Assembly (NCBI RefSeq): GCF_003762925.1
Contig: NZ_RJUK01000001.1
Span: 2,666,001-2,730,000, forward strand
Source: Marinimicrobium koreense
Lineage (GTDB): Bacteria; Pseudomonadota; Gammaproteobacteria; Pseudomonadales; Cellvibrionaceae
Direction: 5' to 3'
Length of the DNA: 64,000 nucleotides
Numbering within the stretch: the first letter of the stretch is position 1; each line of letters begins with the position of its first letter. Shown here piece by piece: positions 19,832 through 28,777 of this stretch. The translations under genes and the position numbers were made by a program. The notes under the pieces were generated by a model. It saw only the letters and a list, made by a program, of their open reading frames with translations, was not told the DNA's origin and did no database searches.

Positions 19832-20977
19832 CTACTGCTTGGGAAGGTCTCTAAAATCATCTAGCCACTGAAATCCTTCGTCCTCTGAATTACAAGTACT
19901 GAAGCAGAACAACCCATTGTATATCCATGCATCCGAGTTGCTCGAATAGTTTGGAAACGAATTCTGACGCAACGCAAAAGTGGCAACTCGAATTTTATTA
20001 CTATTTACGCTAAAATAATCTCTGTGGACATTTCTCAAGTAGTGTCTACGCGAATTAGTAAAATTATGCATTGCATTAAAGTCCAACCAACGCGACGTAC
20101 TTTGTATATTCTGCAACGTTACCAACTCCTCCCAAACTTTCTTGTTTGTACCTCCAGGATAGTATTGGTTAGCGTAAGAGCTTGAAAGCGAGTTTCCATT
20201 ATTACTTTTATACCAACGCATCAACGAAAACTCTGTTATTATAATACCTTGATTACTACGAATCTCACCCAACGTGAAATTTAATGCATCACTCCACTCT
20301 TCAATCAGATTGTGATGCATGTGAAGGTCTACACCTGAAATCCAGCTTTTGTCCTTTGCAAACTGCATCAAATCATTGAACACCGCTGTTCTTTCAGACG
20401 TTTTGTGGACATTGTTGAAGGATCCCATGTAGATATCATATGCATAATTGTTATTATTTTTGAAGTTATTGATTTCAATCGCCATTCTTTCATACCAATC
20501 CGTCATATCTCCATCCCTAAATGTCAGATCAGTTTCACGGAAAGGCTCATTGCCAACAACGACAATGTCAATATTTCCTGCTCCTGCACCCCGTATGACT
20601 TTACGCATAATATCAAAATCGTCTAGTCGTCCCTGCGTTCCAGGACCAGGAAAATCGCGTCCATTAGTAGCCCACTTCAAATTGAGAATCGTTTTATATC
20701 CCGCGTTGTGCAGTGCCCTGAAGTTAGTAATGCTCGGGTCAGCATCGACTTCCGCCTGACTCTTTCCGCGTAGATTCGACATATCGACAAACATCCTCAC
20801 CCATACTGTTCCTGAGCGCTGCAGCATGCCGTTTTCACTAAGATCGGAAAGTTGGACTCCCAGACCGTTTACATTTACACCCATTGCCTTATCAGCCTTC
20901 GCAGGTAAAATAGCCAAGCAGGAAACTGTAAGGGCCACCCACAGTACATCTGTTAAAAATCGACTAGTCGCAAACAT
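19832..20977 (-). CDS. Putative secreted TIM-barrel glycosidase, unassigned family (clan GH-A-like)
   Basis: The product has 381 residues with a signal peptide ending about AKADK (residue 30). VVVGNEPF places a Glu at 144 after a beta-strand, and IIITEFSLMRWYK places a Glu at 249. This is the acid/base (NEP) and nucleophile (TEF) arrangement of clan GH-A retaining hydrolases, about 105 residues apart. Other shared marks are MGVNVNGLG, NAGYKTILNLKW and GVDLHMHHN. The same set recurs in the protein at 29855-31435 and in the remnant at 31457-32005, so these are one family. I cannot match it to a named GH family by eye. It is divergent from the TonB receptor gene, which fits an enzyme that prepares that receptor's ligand. 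Confidence 0.6.
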   Translation of the reverse strand: MFATSRFLTDVLWVALTVSCLAILPAKADKAMGVNVNGLGVQLSDLSENGMLQRSGTVWVRMFVDMSNLRGKSQAEVDADPSITNFRALHNAGYKTILNLKWATNGRDFPGPGTQGRLDDFDIMRKVIRGAGAGNIDIVVVGNEPFRETDLTFRDGDMTDWYERMAIEINNFKNNNNYAYDIYMGSFNNVHKTSERTAVFNDLMQFAKDKSWISGVDLHMHHNLIEEWSDALNFTLGEIRSNQGIIITEFSLMRWYKSNNGNSLSSSYANQYYPGGTNKKVWEELVTLQNIQSTSRWLDFNAMHNFTNSRRHYLRNVHRDYFSVNSNKIRVATFALRQNSFPNYSSNSDAWIYNGLFCFSTCNSEDEGFQWLDDFRDLPKQ

Positions 20978-21423
20978 TTAACACATCCTCTTATTTGACA
21001 TTATTGGATCGACTGGAATAGTCCCTCATCTAGCAAGTAGCTTCGGAGTCTTTTCTACAGCCGCCTAGTATCTTTACTCTTACTTCATGAAGAAAAGACG
21101 TGTAGAAAAGCATAAGCCGAATTGAAATAATGAGATTTACATTACTTTATAATGTATTTTTATAATACATTTGGTTTCATAATAGTTCCTAATCTCCCCT
21201 GTTAACCAAATAAATTTCAGCCTGTACCGCAATTAAGCTAAAACTTGGCATTTTCTGGACATTAGGCTAAAACACGCCTTCGAGTAATCACAACCAACAC
21301 ATCCAGTTCGGTTTTTTCGGACTTACGCGTCTTTAATAGATAAGGGCGCAAGTTCTACCTGCCGATCATGCGCCTCATATGAAGAAAGACTCACTAACAA
21401 ATAACAATGGGTGAATTAGCACT
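20978..21423. promoter_or_regulatory. Divergent promoter region between the GH-A-like gene and the TonB receptor
   Basis: This is a 446-bp AT-rich gap with promoters for both directions. A perfect inverted repeat AATGTATT-TTTAT-AATACATT lies at 21151-21171 and could be an operator. The GalR-type motif found elsewhere in the block is not present here, so these two genes may depend on the ECF sigma factor or another regulator instead. Confidence 0.45.
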
Positions 21424-24336
21424 ATGACTACCAAAGCGACTAACTTGTCCCCCAAACGCCTTGCGCAAGCCATCGCACTTGGCGCTGCGTCGGCTGGCGC
21501 AGCCTACCCCTCGCTAGCCCAAGAGGAAGCGGTGCTTGAGGAAATTATTGTCTCCGGCGTCCGCTCTTCTATTGAGGGCGCTGTAGACATCAAGCGGCGG
21601 GCGACTAACATTGTAGACGGCATTACCGCTGAGGATATCGGCCAAATGCCAGATGTATCCATCGCTGACGCCATCAGCCGTATTCCCGGGGTTAACTACA
21701 CTACAAACAATGGCCGTGCTGAATTTGCGACAATCCGAGGACTGACTCCTGATTTGACGCTGACAACCTTCAACGGTCGTATCTTGACAACCACCGCTCC
21801 GGGCACGCGTCGCGTTGCGATGGGCCGATTGCCATCGGAGCTTCTTAATCGAGTTACAGTGGCCAAAAGTCCTGAAGCAAAGATGATCGAGGGCGGCGTT
21901 GCCGGAACGGTTCAGCTCGAAACCGTAAAACCTCTTGATCGGAAGCGTCGCAGTGTTGTCGGCGTGGTGCGGGGCCTTCATAACGAAAATGCCGACGACA
22001 TCGAAACCGCTGACGGTATGGGCTGGAGAGGTAGCTTATCTTATATCGATCAATTAATGGACAACAAGCTCGGTATCGCTCTCGGCTGGGCTGGACTTGA
22101 TGAAGACACGCCTGTCTATGAGAACCGGTTGTCAAACCCTAGGTTCCGGGCGCCAAATAACGGACCATTCGGAAACGCTGATGAGAATCTTACGCCACGG
22201 AATGACCTCGATAACAGTGGTCTTCGAGAGGTATCTCCCGGAGCGGTTAGCTACGATATCGTAGATCAGGATGTTGAGCGAAATAGCTTCTTGGCCGTCG
22301 TTCAATACGAACCAACGGCTGATTTTAGTCTGAACTTTGACGCAGCTTACGTAGAACAAACCACATTTGTTCGCAATAACCGGCTAATTTTTGAGAACTT
22401 GCTGATTCCTGAACTTGGTCCCTCTCCAGGAACTGAGGGTGATGTATCCATCAAAGAGTTTCTTTCCGGCTCCGATGACGCGTTCGAGCTCCTCACTGCG
22501 GTTTCCGATGGATTGGGCAGAATTGTCAACTTTCGAAACCCCAACAACATTGACGAGGAAACCGTAAACCTGGGGCTTAAATCCGAGTACCGTATCGGAG
22601 ACTGGACTCTGGGGGCGAACCTCTCCCACTCAAGCTCGACGCAGGATCGCGACAACCCCACACTGGCCACACAAATGTTGAGCGTCGATGGCCGGCCAGG
22701 GCTTCCGCTAACACGAAATGGCGCATTTGATATCACGGACTCCGGAAATATAATTATTGGATTTGAGGAGGGCGTAGAGAATCCGGAACAATGGGGCATT
22801 CGCAATATACTTACGTTCCAATCGGAATCGGAAGACGAAATTAATTCACTAAGTTTTGACGCAAATTGGAATGTCAATACGGGATTTATTTCGTCTGTTG
22901 ACTTAGGAGTTAGAATCGAACAGCGCGACCTATCCCTGGTAACAGATCGAAACCGTTACTTTTTTGGTCCACCACCGACGTCCGGAAACTGGCCTACTCT
23001 AGACGAATCTGATGTGGCTTTCGATTTCCCATATTCTAGCTACTTCAATAGCTACGGTGATCCTTCACGCGACGGCTCGAACGGCCTGGATTATACGCCC
23101 TACTGGCCACAATGGAATGAAGATGCACTTATTCAACGTGCTTTCGATGAATTTGATCGTCAAGACCGGCCTGCAAGTTACTCGTTTGAGGACCAGCTGA
23201 ACTCCTTCGACCTACCAAACACCTTCGATCTATCCGAGGACACCGCTGCCTTCTATGCTCAACTTAATTTTGATAGCGAAGTCGCGGGCTTAAACTATTT
23301 TGGTAATGCGGGTATTCGTGTTGTATCTACGGATGTTGAAGCCTCTGGATTTAGCGTTTCGCTAGACAACCTTACAGCTCGATTTGATGATGAGACGCAG
23401 TCTTACGCCTTTGGCGGAGTGAGCAATGACTTGCTGTCCAACACTGAAAGTCATTCTTACACCAAAGTATTACCCTCACTTAATCTAACGTTCGAGCTGA
23501 CGGACAACTTGTATTTGAGAACGGCTGCCGCCCGAACTATGTCTCGACCGCTATTAACCGATTTGATTCCCACAGTGGATACAAATGTAGACGCAAATCA
23601 AGCTGAGTCATTACGGTTGACACCTAAATCACCAGACCTCGATCCTTTCTTCGCGGATCAAGCGGATCTATCGCTTGAGTGGTATCTCAGTGAAGATATC
23701 TCAATGACCGCAGGCTATTATTTCAAGAAAGTCGAAGCGTTTTTGACTCGAGAGCTTCAAAATGCCACTACCCCTGCGATTGAAGTTGATGAGAGTGGTA
23801 ACCCAACTGGAGAAACACTTGACGTAGAAACTCTAATTAATAGGCAAGTAAATGCTGACACATCATTCGACTTCCAGGGACTAGAGTTCTCTTACAATCA
23901 TTACTTCGGTATGGGCTTCGGTGTTACCGCTAACGCGTCGTTCAATGATACTGATGCCGTTGAGGACAGCACCGGCGTCGGGACAAGAATAATTCCGGTT
24001 CCGGCTGGAGGCATTAGCGACGAAGTGTATAACGTTATCCCTTACTACGAGCAAGGCCCGCTAGCAATTCGACTTGCGTGGAATAAAAACAGTGGTTTCA
24101 GTCGTCCCGCTCGCGGCTCTTTCCAAGAGACCCCAGATGGTCGTTTGGATATGACATTTCAATATGAAGTGAACAAACATATTAAAATCATCGGGAGCGC
24201 GAGAAATATAACCGACGAAACTCTGGATCAATATACTTACCTTTTTGAAGGTGTCGATCCGGTATCCACCGGATACCCTGAACGTATAGTGTCTCCGGGA
24301 CGATCCTATACTCTGGGGCTTCGGGCGCGCTTCTAA
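21424..24336 (+). CDS. TonB-dependent receptor of the polysaccharide locus
   Basis: A 970-residue outer-membrane transporter taking up oligosaccharides with TonB/ExbBD energy. The signal peptide ends AYPSLAQ. LEEIIVSGVRSSIEGAVDIK is the TonB-box region, and IGQMPDVSIADAISRIPGVN plus FATIRGL mark the plug. The barrel ends GRSYTLGLRARF with a terminal Phe. It belongs to the TIGR01782-type group common in Cellvibrionaceae and Alteromonadales. There is no N-terminal STN domain, so it cannot signal in the classical FecA manner although an ECF sigma factor lies nearby. It is the only uptake receptor in the block and so the likely importer for the locus substrate. A strong terminator follows directly. 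Confidence 0.93.
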   Translation: MTTKATNLSPKRLAQAIALGAASAGAAYPSLAQEEAVLEEIIVSGVRSSIEGAVDIKRRATNIVDGITAEDIGQMPDVSIADAISRIPGVNYTTNNGRAEFATIRGLTPDLTLTTFNGRILTTTAPGTRRVAMGRLPSELLNRVTVAKSPEAKMIEGGVAGTVQLETVKPLDRKRRSVVGVVRGLHNENADDIETADGMGWRGSLSYIDQLMDNKLGIALGWAGLDEDTPVYENRLSNPRFRAPNNGPFGNADENLTPRNDLDNSGLREVSPGAVSYDIVDQDVERNSFLAVVQYEPTADFSLNFDAAYVEQTTFVRNNRLIFENLLIPELGPSPGTEGDVSIKEFLSGSDDAFELLTAVSDGLGRIVNFRNPNNIDEETVNLGLKSEYRIGDWTLGANLSHSSSTQDRDNPTLATQMLSVDGRPGLPLTRNGAFDITDSGNIIIGFEEGVENPEQWGIRNILTFQSESEDEINSLSFDANWNVNTGFISSVDLGVRIEQRDLSLVTDRNRYFFGPPPTSGNWPTLDESDVAFDFPYSSYFNSYGDPSRDGSNGLDYTPYWPQWNEDALIQRAFDEFDRQDRPASYSFEDQLNSFDLPNTFDLSEDTAAFYAQLNFDSEVAGLNYFGNAGIRVVSTDVEASGFSVSLDNLTARFDDETQSYAFGGVSNDLLSNTESHSYTKVLPSLNLTFELTDNLYLRTAAARTMSRPLLTDLIPTVDTNVDANQAESLRLTPKSPDLDPFFADQADLSLEWYLSEDISMTAGYYFKKVEAFLTRELQNATTPAIEVDESGNPTGETLDVETLINRQVNADTSFDFQGLEFSYNHYFGMGFGVTANASFNDTDAVEDSTGVGTRIIPVPAGGISDEVYNVIPYYEQGPLAIRLAWNKNSGFSRPARGSFQETPDGRLDMTFQYEVNKHIKIIGSARNITDETLDQYTYLFEGVDPVSTGYPERIVSPGRSYTLGLRARF

Positions 24337-24352
24337 CTTTTTTACTTAGTTC

Positions 24353-24382
24353 TAGGCCACTGTTGAAACAGTGGCCTATTTT
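24353..24382 (+). terminator. Rho-independent terminator after the TonB receptor
   Basis: TAGGCCACTGT-TGAA-ACAGTGGCCTA is a perfect 11-bp stem with a tetraloop, followed by TTTTCT. It lies 16 bp after the receptor stop and should end that transcript before the small FecR-like gene. Confidence 0.9.
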
Positions 24383-24521
24383 CTAATAAAAAGCCATGAG
24401 AAACGGTTCGTTCGCTAAAGAAAGTAGCTTGATATTATTTGAATACAGCACTTGGATCTTCTACATACTGGCCCCAACAATATGAGCTAATCACTGTATT
24501 TCCAAATAATATGGCAATATT

Positions 24522-24875
24522 ATGGAAGAGCGCCTTAAGGCGATCCAGATTTTACGAAAGAGCTTTCAGAGAGTGGATTCGATGAAGCAAAAAACAAGAG
24601 ACAACAACGTTGAGTTATCCGCACTTCGTTGGCTTGAACGAAATCAACATTCAAACGACGCCAACAACACTCTTAAGGATTATTTGACTTGGATGCGAGA
24701 TCCTGATAACGCTCAAGCGTATGAAAAAGCACTTCATGTTCTTTCACTTGTTAACTTCTTATCCGAAACTAAGCAGATAAATGAAATCAGTGAAGAAACC
24801 AACAAGCGTGTAAGCATAGAAGGACGTTGTAAAGACCACAATTCCCAGAATAGAAAATTGGATCATGAAACCTGA
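24522..24875 (+). CDS. FecR-type cytoplasmic (DUF4880-like) domain protein, stand-alone
   Basis: The product has 117 residues, no signal peptide and no membrane helix. The centre, ALRWLERNQHSNDANNTLKD followed by YLTWMRDPDNAQAYEKALHV, matches the pattern of the N-terminal DUF4880 domain of FecR regulators, which binds ECF sigma region 4. The rest of FecR (membrane span and periplasmic FecR domain) is absent, and the tail is polar. It may be a soluble anti-sigma or pro-sigma factor for the ECF sigma gene at 27895-28440, or a truncated remnant. The open frame is intact with no visible frameshift. It is transcribed away from the sigma gene, separated by the GH36-like gene. The assignment rests on a by-eye pattern only. 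Confidence 0.55.
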   Translation: MEERLKAIQILRKSFQRVDSMKQKTRDNNVELSALRWLERNQHSNDANNTLKDYLTWMRDPDNAQAYEKALHVLSLVNFLSETKQINEISEETNKRVSIEGRCKDHNSQNRKLDHET

Positions 24876-25200
24876 CTGAATTTTCATTTAACCTCCGGCT
24901 CCACACAATCTTTTACCTATTCTAGAATTTCAACGCTTTCTTATTAAAAACGCTTTAAATTCTTCCTCTCCCGGACATGTAGCTTTAGCATCCCAGGTTT
25001 GATCTGACAGTTATAGCTTTTCTGTTGGTTTCTGAGAGATCAGATCTAGACTACCAAACCTTACAACTGTGCGTTTAATATGAAATAGCATTATAAGTGC
25101 CGGAGACTCTTTACGTTTTCTTTAGGAATATCCATGTCATTGAAAGGCCGTTGCTTAGATGAAAAGCAACGACCAATAACGCTAAATTTATCACGCGGGC
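24876..25200. other. Intergenic gap between convergent genes
   Basis: No gene is seen. A hairpin CGTTGCTT/AAGCAACG (25149-25171, 8-bp stem, 7-base loop) lies about 30 bp beyond the stop of the GH36-like gene and may end its transcript, but only a short T stretch follows on the minus strand. The middle is AT-rich without clear motifs. Confidence 0.45.
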
Positions 25201-27288
25201 TTATAGTTTAAGATTAATTGTCACTGCTTCACTTGAGTGGGGCGCTTGGATTTCCCAAAGGTGCGTATCGAGCTGATCGACTTTAAAGCCTTGATTGCTA
25301 ACTGGCTTCTTTTTGTGATAAACAACAACAGGGCCTGATTCAACGAGAGTAAAAACCAGATTTTCCTTGTCATACTCAATCTCCGAAATGGTGGCCGCAC
25401 TTAAGTATTTGTCACTGCGACCAATTACAGCCCAGCCTTTCTGAATAGGAGACAGTTGAATAAGCTTGTCCGAAAAGCCTTTAAGTTCGAAGTCAAAACT
25501 TTCGTTCAGCTTGCCGCCAGCTTTCTCGTACCAATCATAGTAAACCAGTCCTTCTTCGGTTAGCATCCAATCTTTTTTCTCATCCTGAATCATTAGGTCT
25601 GCTTCGAGATAATCTTGCGGTTTAATTGAGGCTCTCACTGCGTTTTTTGGCGTCGGGTGAACTAGGTTATAAGCTATAATAGTAGCCGATCCATTAGCAA
25701 GGGGCGCAATGGTTTTATAGGCTTCGGCGACATTAAGCGCATCTAGCCCCGCAGATTCCACCATTGGTGATGACGGCGCAATTGGACGCAGGAGCCTTCC
25801 ATCATGAAAGCTCAACGGATCAATAAGCTCCGGAACAAAGTCGGCCGGCGCGTCGGAGAGATAAACAGGGGCGCCCGAAACTGCCTTACTAACAGCCATC
25901 ATTCGACCAGAAACTCTATCGCTCGAATGGAACATATCGTGATCTGGCCAAACGACTTGACCAGCCCAAAGCGTATTTTGGTAGCTCTGGTAAAGATGTG
26001 ACTTCGCCTTGGCCTGGTCATTCAACAGGTAGTCGACACTGACGCGACTGACATTGCTGTAGCGTGTATTGAATACCGTTAGCAGGTCGAGCGCGAAGCA
26101 GTTAATCAGTCCCTGAGAAAGATTGTGTACGGACTGCTCTAAAGACTGAGCATTACGTGCGACGGCCTCAACCGGATTTTCAGTGCCGAAATAGAAGGGA
26201 AGCACACGATTTTGATTGTCGATTTTTACAAAGTCAAAACCTTGATCAACCGTTCGTCCTATCATCGTATCGTAGAAAGCATGAGATGCCTCGGGCGTAT
26301 TCTTCGGAATTAGGACCCCCTTTTTTTGCTCGCTTTCGAACAGATGGTTATCTAGGGCCTTTTCAGTGTGATCGACATGCAGTCCCTGCCAATGACCATT
26401 CATCGCGTGCCAAATCGAAATCCAGCGAATCTTATCAGACTTCAACTTCATGAGTGGTTCGAAGCCATTTTTGAACGTTTTTTTATTGGGGTTGAATGAG
26501 AGAAGCTGGCTGTCTGGCATCCTGCTACCGGTTTGGTCCTGATGACCATCATCGACGAGCACCCAGCGTACGGGAACCGAGCTCGCTTCGATTTTCTTGA
26601 TCGCATCAACCAGTAAATCAGAGCTGATGTTTCGACGGTACTGTTCCCAACTGGCCCAGCCCAAGTACTCAAAGGGCTCAGGGTACACTTTGTCTTTGCG
26701 GAGCTTGAAACGGCCCTCTAATGGCTTCTCGGCGGCCGCCTGTTTGTAAATTTTTTCGAAGGCTTCATGAGGTGTGTTGGCCATCGCCCATGCAAGAATC
26801 GGAATGTCGCCACTGGTCGTTGCTGTGCCGAAATTGGAAAGAATCAGGTCCAAGCCATTGTTGTCGTCAATCTGGAGGTAGGACATAGTCTTTGGTCCAG
26901 CCAAACCGTGCACAATCAGATACCTTCCGTCTTTTAATTTGAATTGTGCAATTAGGCCTTTACGCGAAGGGTTAGACGCTGTCGAATCGGGTTTGTAGCC
27001 GTCTTCTACTAAGTTGCCAAGCTTCTCCGCAGGCCAAGCGAAGATTCGATTTGCAGCTCCGTGCAACCTGTCTTTTCCGTCGGTACTGAAATAGACGACC
27101 GAATCATAGGGAGGGAGTTTAATATCCCAACTATCGAGCGTGAAATTTTCCGGTGTTTTTTCGTAGCCGCCAAGGACCTTGATCCCAGAATCATCAAGCG
27201 CAGTAATGTCCAAGGTTTTTGCGAACGCCAATGAGCTTACAGCCCATGATAAAACAAACGTAATGGATGCGGTTAATAGTTTATTCAT
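25201..27288 (-). CDS. Exported GH36/raffinose-synthase (SIP1)-like alpha-galactosidase family protein
   Basis: A 695-residue protein with a signal peptide ending SSLAFA; ATG 27288 follows AGGAAAG, and the frame's earlier start would bury the signal. After a beta-sandwich N-terminus, a TIM barrel carries YLGWASWEQYRR, VLVDDGHQD (about residues 244-251) and DFVKIDNQNR. The Asp of KID (about 357) sits where GH36 enzymes keep the nucleophile, and PVYLSDAP lies where the acid/base Asp is expected. GH36 members hydrolyse or transfer alpha-galactosyl groups (known). Release of alpha-linked galactose from a galactan oligosaccharide is the inferred role. Secretion differs from the cytosolic plant raffinose synthases. 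Confidence 0.75.
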   Translation of the reverse strand: MNKLLTASITFVLSWAVSSLAFAKTLDITALDDSGIKVLGGYEKTPENFTLDSWDIKLPPYDSVVYFSTDGKDRLHGAANRIFAWPAEKLGNLVEDGYKPDSTASNPSRKGLIAQFKLKDGRYLIVHGLAGPKTMSYLQIDDNNGLDLILSNFGTATTSGDIPILAWAMANTPHEAFEKIYKQAAAEKPLEGRFKLRKDKVYPEPFEYLGWASWEQYRRNISSDLLVDAIKKIEASSVPVRWVLVDDGHQDQTGSRMPDSQLLSFNPNKKTFKNGFEPLMKLKSDKIRWISIWHAMNGHWQGLHVDHTEKALDNHLFESEQKKGVLIPKNTPEASHAFYDTMIGRTVDQGFDFVKIDNQNRVLPFYFGTENPVEAVARNAQSLEQSVHNLSQGLINCFALDLLTVFNTRYSNVSRVSVDYLLNDQAKAKSHLYQSYQNTLWAGQVVWPDHDMFHSSDRVSGRMMAVSKAVSGAPVYLSDAPADFVPELIDPLSFHDGRLLRPIAPSSPMVESAGLDALNVAEAYKTIAPLANGSATIIAYNLVHPTPKNAVRASIKPQDYLEADLMIQDEKKDWMLTEEGLVYYDWYEKAGGKLNESFDFELKGFSDKLIQLSPIQKGWAVIGRSDKYLSAATISEIEYDKENLVFTLVESGPVVVYHKKKPVSNQGFKVDQLDTHLWEIQAPHSSEAVTINLKL

Positions 27289-27894
27289 ACTTTCCTCATT
27301 TATTAAATAACCCGTAAACGGGTATGGAAGAGATTGTCGAATCTGGTGTACATAAATTCTAGCGCGACGCTTCTGATGACTTGGATTTATAGAAACCATA
27401 CCTAAACTTAAGTCCCTTAATGAGATCTTCCAATAGCTCCTATTCTTTCATCCTTCGCCACTCTTTATAGGCAATGGTAATGAAATAAAACGCCATGGAC
27501 TGTGGTACTTTTCAGCTATATCACTTTTCCGCATTTTTCCGTTTTCAGTTGAACCAACCCGACTATCGATTTAGTCCTATTGGCTATTATAAAGTTAACT
27601 AAGTAATACCCCGATAAGTCATAAAACAATAACAGATTCTCTTGGACTTCCTGCGGGAACACTATGACCTTCACGTAATTTCCTTCGAACCGATCCATGC
27701 ATGGTCCTTAGGCTAAATTGGCGGCGTTCAGGCCATGCACTAAAAATTACCATAACTCTCGGATACTTTTGGAATTATCAAATTAGGTCCGTTTCAAATT
27801 GGGGAGGGGGGGGATAAGTACCATAACCTGAAAAGCCTTGTCATAATAAAATACGTTGCTACCTAGCAGAGTACCGATTAGTTATTTATTTTAT
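27289..27894. other. Intergenic region upstream of the GH36-like gene
   Basis: This is about 600 bp of AT-rich DNA with no credible gene. It should hold the minus-strand promoter of the GH36-like gene and the 3' end of the sigma-factor transcript. A G-rich run (about 27801-27813, GGGG-A-GGGGGGGG) stands out. The GalR-type motif is not seen here. Confidence 0.5.
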
Positions 27895-28440
27895 CTAAAC
27901 CGCTAACACATCGCCCAATAAACCGATAGCTTTTGCGGTATGCTTTTCAGCAGATCTCGTCGAAATACTCATTAGCTCAGCTATCTCAGCATAGGGGCGA
28001 TTTTGAATCGCCCTCATAACAAAGATGTCTCGAGTACGCTCCGGCAATTTGTAAAGTTCAACTTTCAGCTTGTTCACTGCTTGCTCACCCATAGCGGCAC
28101 GCTCAGCGGAAATTTCCGACCAAGGTTCGGGAGCGTCTTCCAACGAACAGTGTTCGCCTTTCGACCGAACGGCATAGTAGCGAAGATAATCTTTATATGT
28201 ATTGGCAGCAACCCGGAATATATACGAATCAAGATTGTCTATACGGTCACAGCTGTTGCTTTTCAGCAAACGAAGAAATACCTCTTGAACGAGGTCTTCC
28301 GCCTCGTCAACACTGCTGACACACTTTAAGAAGTATTTGTAAAGTGGCAACTTGTATTCAGAAAATCTTTCTGCAGCCGAGCAAACATTCTTGCCTCTGT
28401 CAGCGCAAGTATCGCCTCGGGCATATTTATTAAGCTTCAT
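27895..28440 (-). CDS. ECF-type RNA polymerase sigma factor
   Basis: The product has 181 residues. Region 2 is seen in LYKYFLKCVSSVDEAEDLVQ and EVFLRLL, with the helix that opens the -10 element in YIFRVAANTYKDYLRYY. Region 4 is the HTH around LPERTRDIFVMRAI and YAEIAELMSISTRSAEKH. The layout is that of FecI-like/RpoE-like ECF factors. The N-terminal 25 residues with several Cys are not part of the core. The only FecR-like partner in the window is the short protein at 24522-24875. Two GalR-type operator candidates lie 136 and 191 bp upstream of its ATG, so its synthesis may be repressed until galactose is present. The target promoters are unknown. Confidence 0.88.
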   Translation of the reverse strand: MKLNKYARGDTCADRGKNVCSAAERFSEYKLPLYKYFLKCVSSVDEAEDLVQEVFLRLLKSNSCDRIDNLDSYIFRVAANTYKDYLRYYAVRSKGEHCSLEDAPEPWSEISAERAAMGEQAVNKLKVELYKLPERTRDIFVMRAIQNRPYAEIAELMSISTRSAEKHTAKAIGLLGDVLAV

Positions 28441-28575
28441 GTTAGCTCACCTCAGCTTTGAGCTATCGAGTTCTGCAAATGTGTATGCACAACACTTTTG
28501 GAGCACAGGCGTCACTAATTACAGGGCCGCCACATCACCTTTACGCAGAATTCAGTGCGAGGTTAGCAGCCGATT

Positions 28576-28592
28576 ATGTAAACGTTATACCT
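28576..28592. promoter_or_regulatory. Candidate GalR-type operator 1 (ECF sigma gene)
   Basis: ATGTAAACGTTATACCT is an imperfect palindrome around a central CG, as LacI/GalR-family operators are. It differs from the copy before the FGE-like gene (37156-37172) only at the last base. Confidence 0.65.
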
Positions 28593-28630
28593 ACATTAAC
28601 CCAGAGTTTTATGCCTGTCAAACGATAATA

Positions 28631-28647
28631 ATGTAATCGTTTAACCT
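28631..28647. promoter_or_regulatory. Candidate GalR-type operator 2 (ECF sigma gene)
   Basis: ATGTAATCGTTTAACCT starts exactly 55 bp from operator 1 in the same orientation. Its match to the reverse complement of the galR-proximal site (43653-43669) is 16 of 17. The paired spacing suggests looping or cooperative binding. Confidence 0.65.
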
Positions 28648-28777
28648 TTTTAGACTATTTCGTGATAAAATGGCTCACGCCGCTAGCCGAGATCTGACAG
28701 CAACTAGCAGGTGGGAGGCACACCAAAAAAGTGTTGGCACCTACTCTCTTACGCAGTTTACCCAGAGGGGATTCAAA

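Larger units (their letters stand above)
28441..28777. other. Regulatory gap upstream of the ECF sigma gene
   Basis: This is 337 bp between the sigma factor start and the stop of the upstream GH43 gene, with no credible gene. It contains two candidate GalR-type operators (listed separately) and AT-rich stretches suited to a minus-strand promoter. Confidence 0.55.

Noticed and set aside
24018-24036. A further GalR-like site (GTATAACGTTATCC)
   Set aside because: It is inside the TonB receptor coding sequence near its 3' end with no promoter context; taken as chance.
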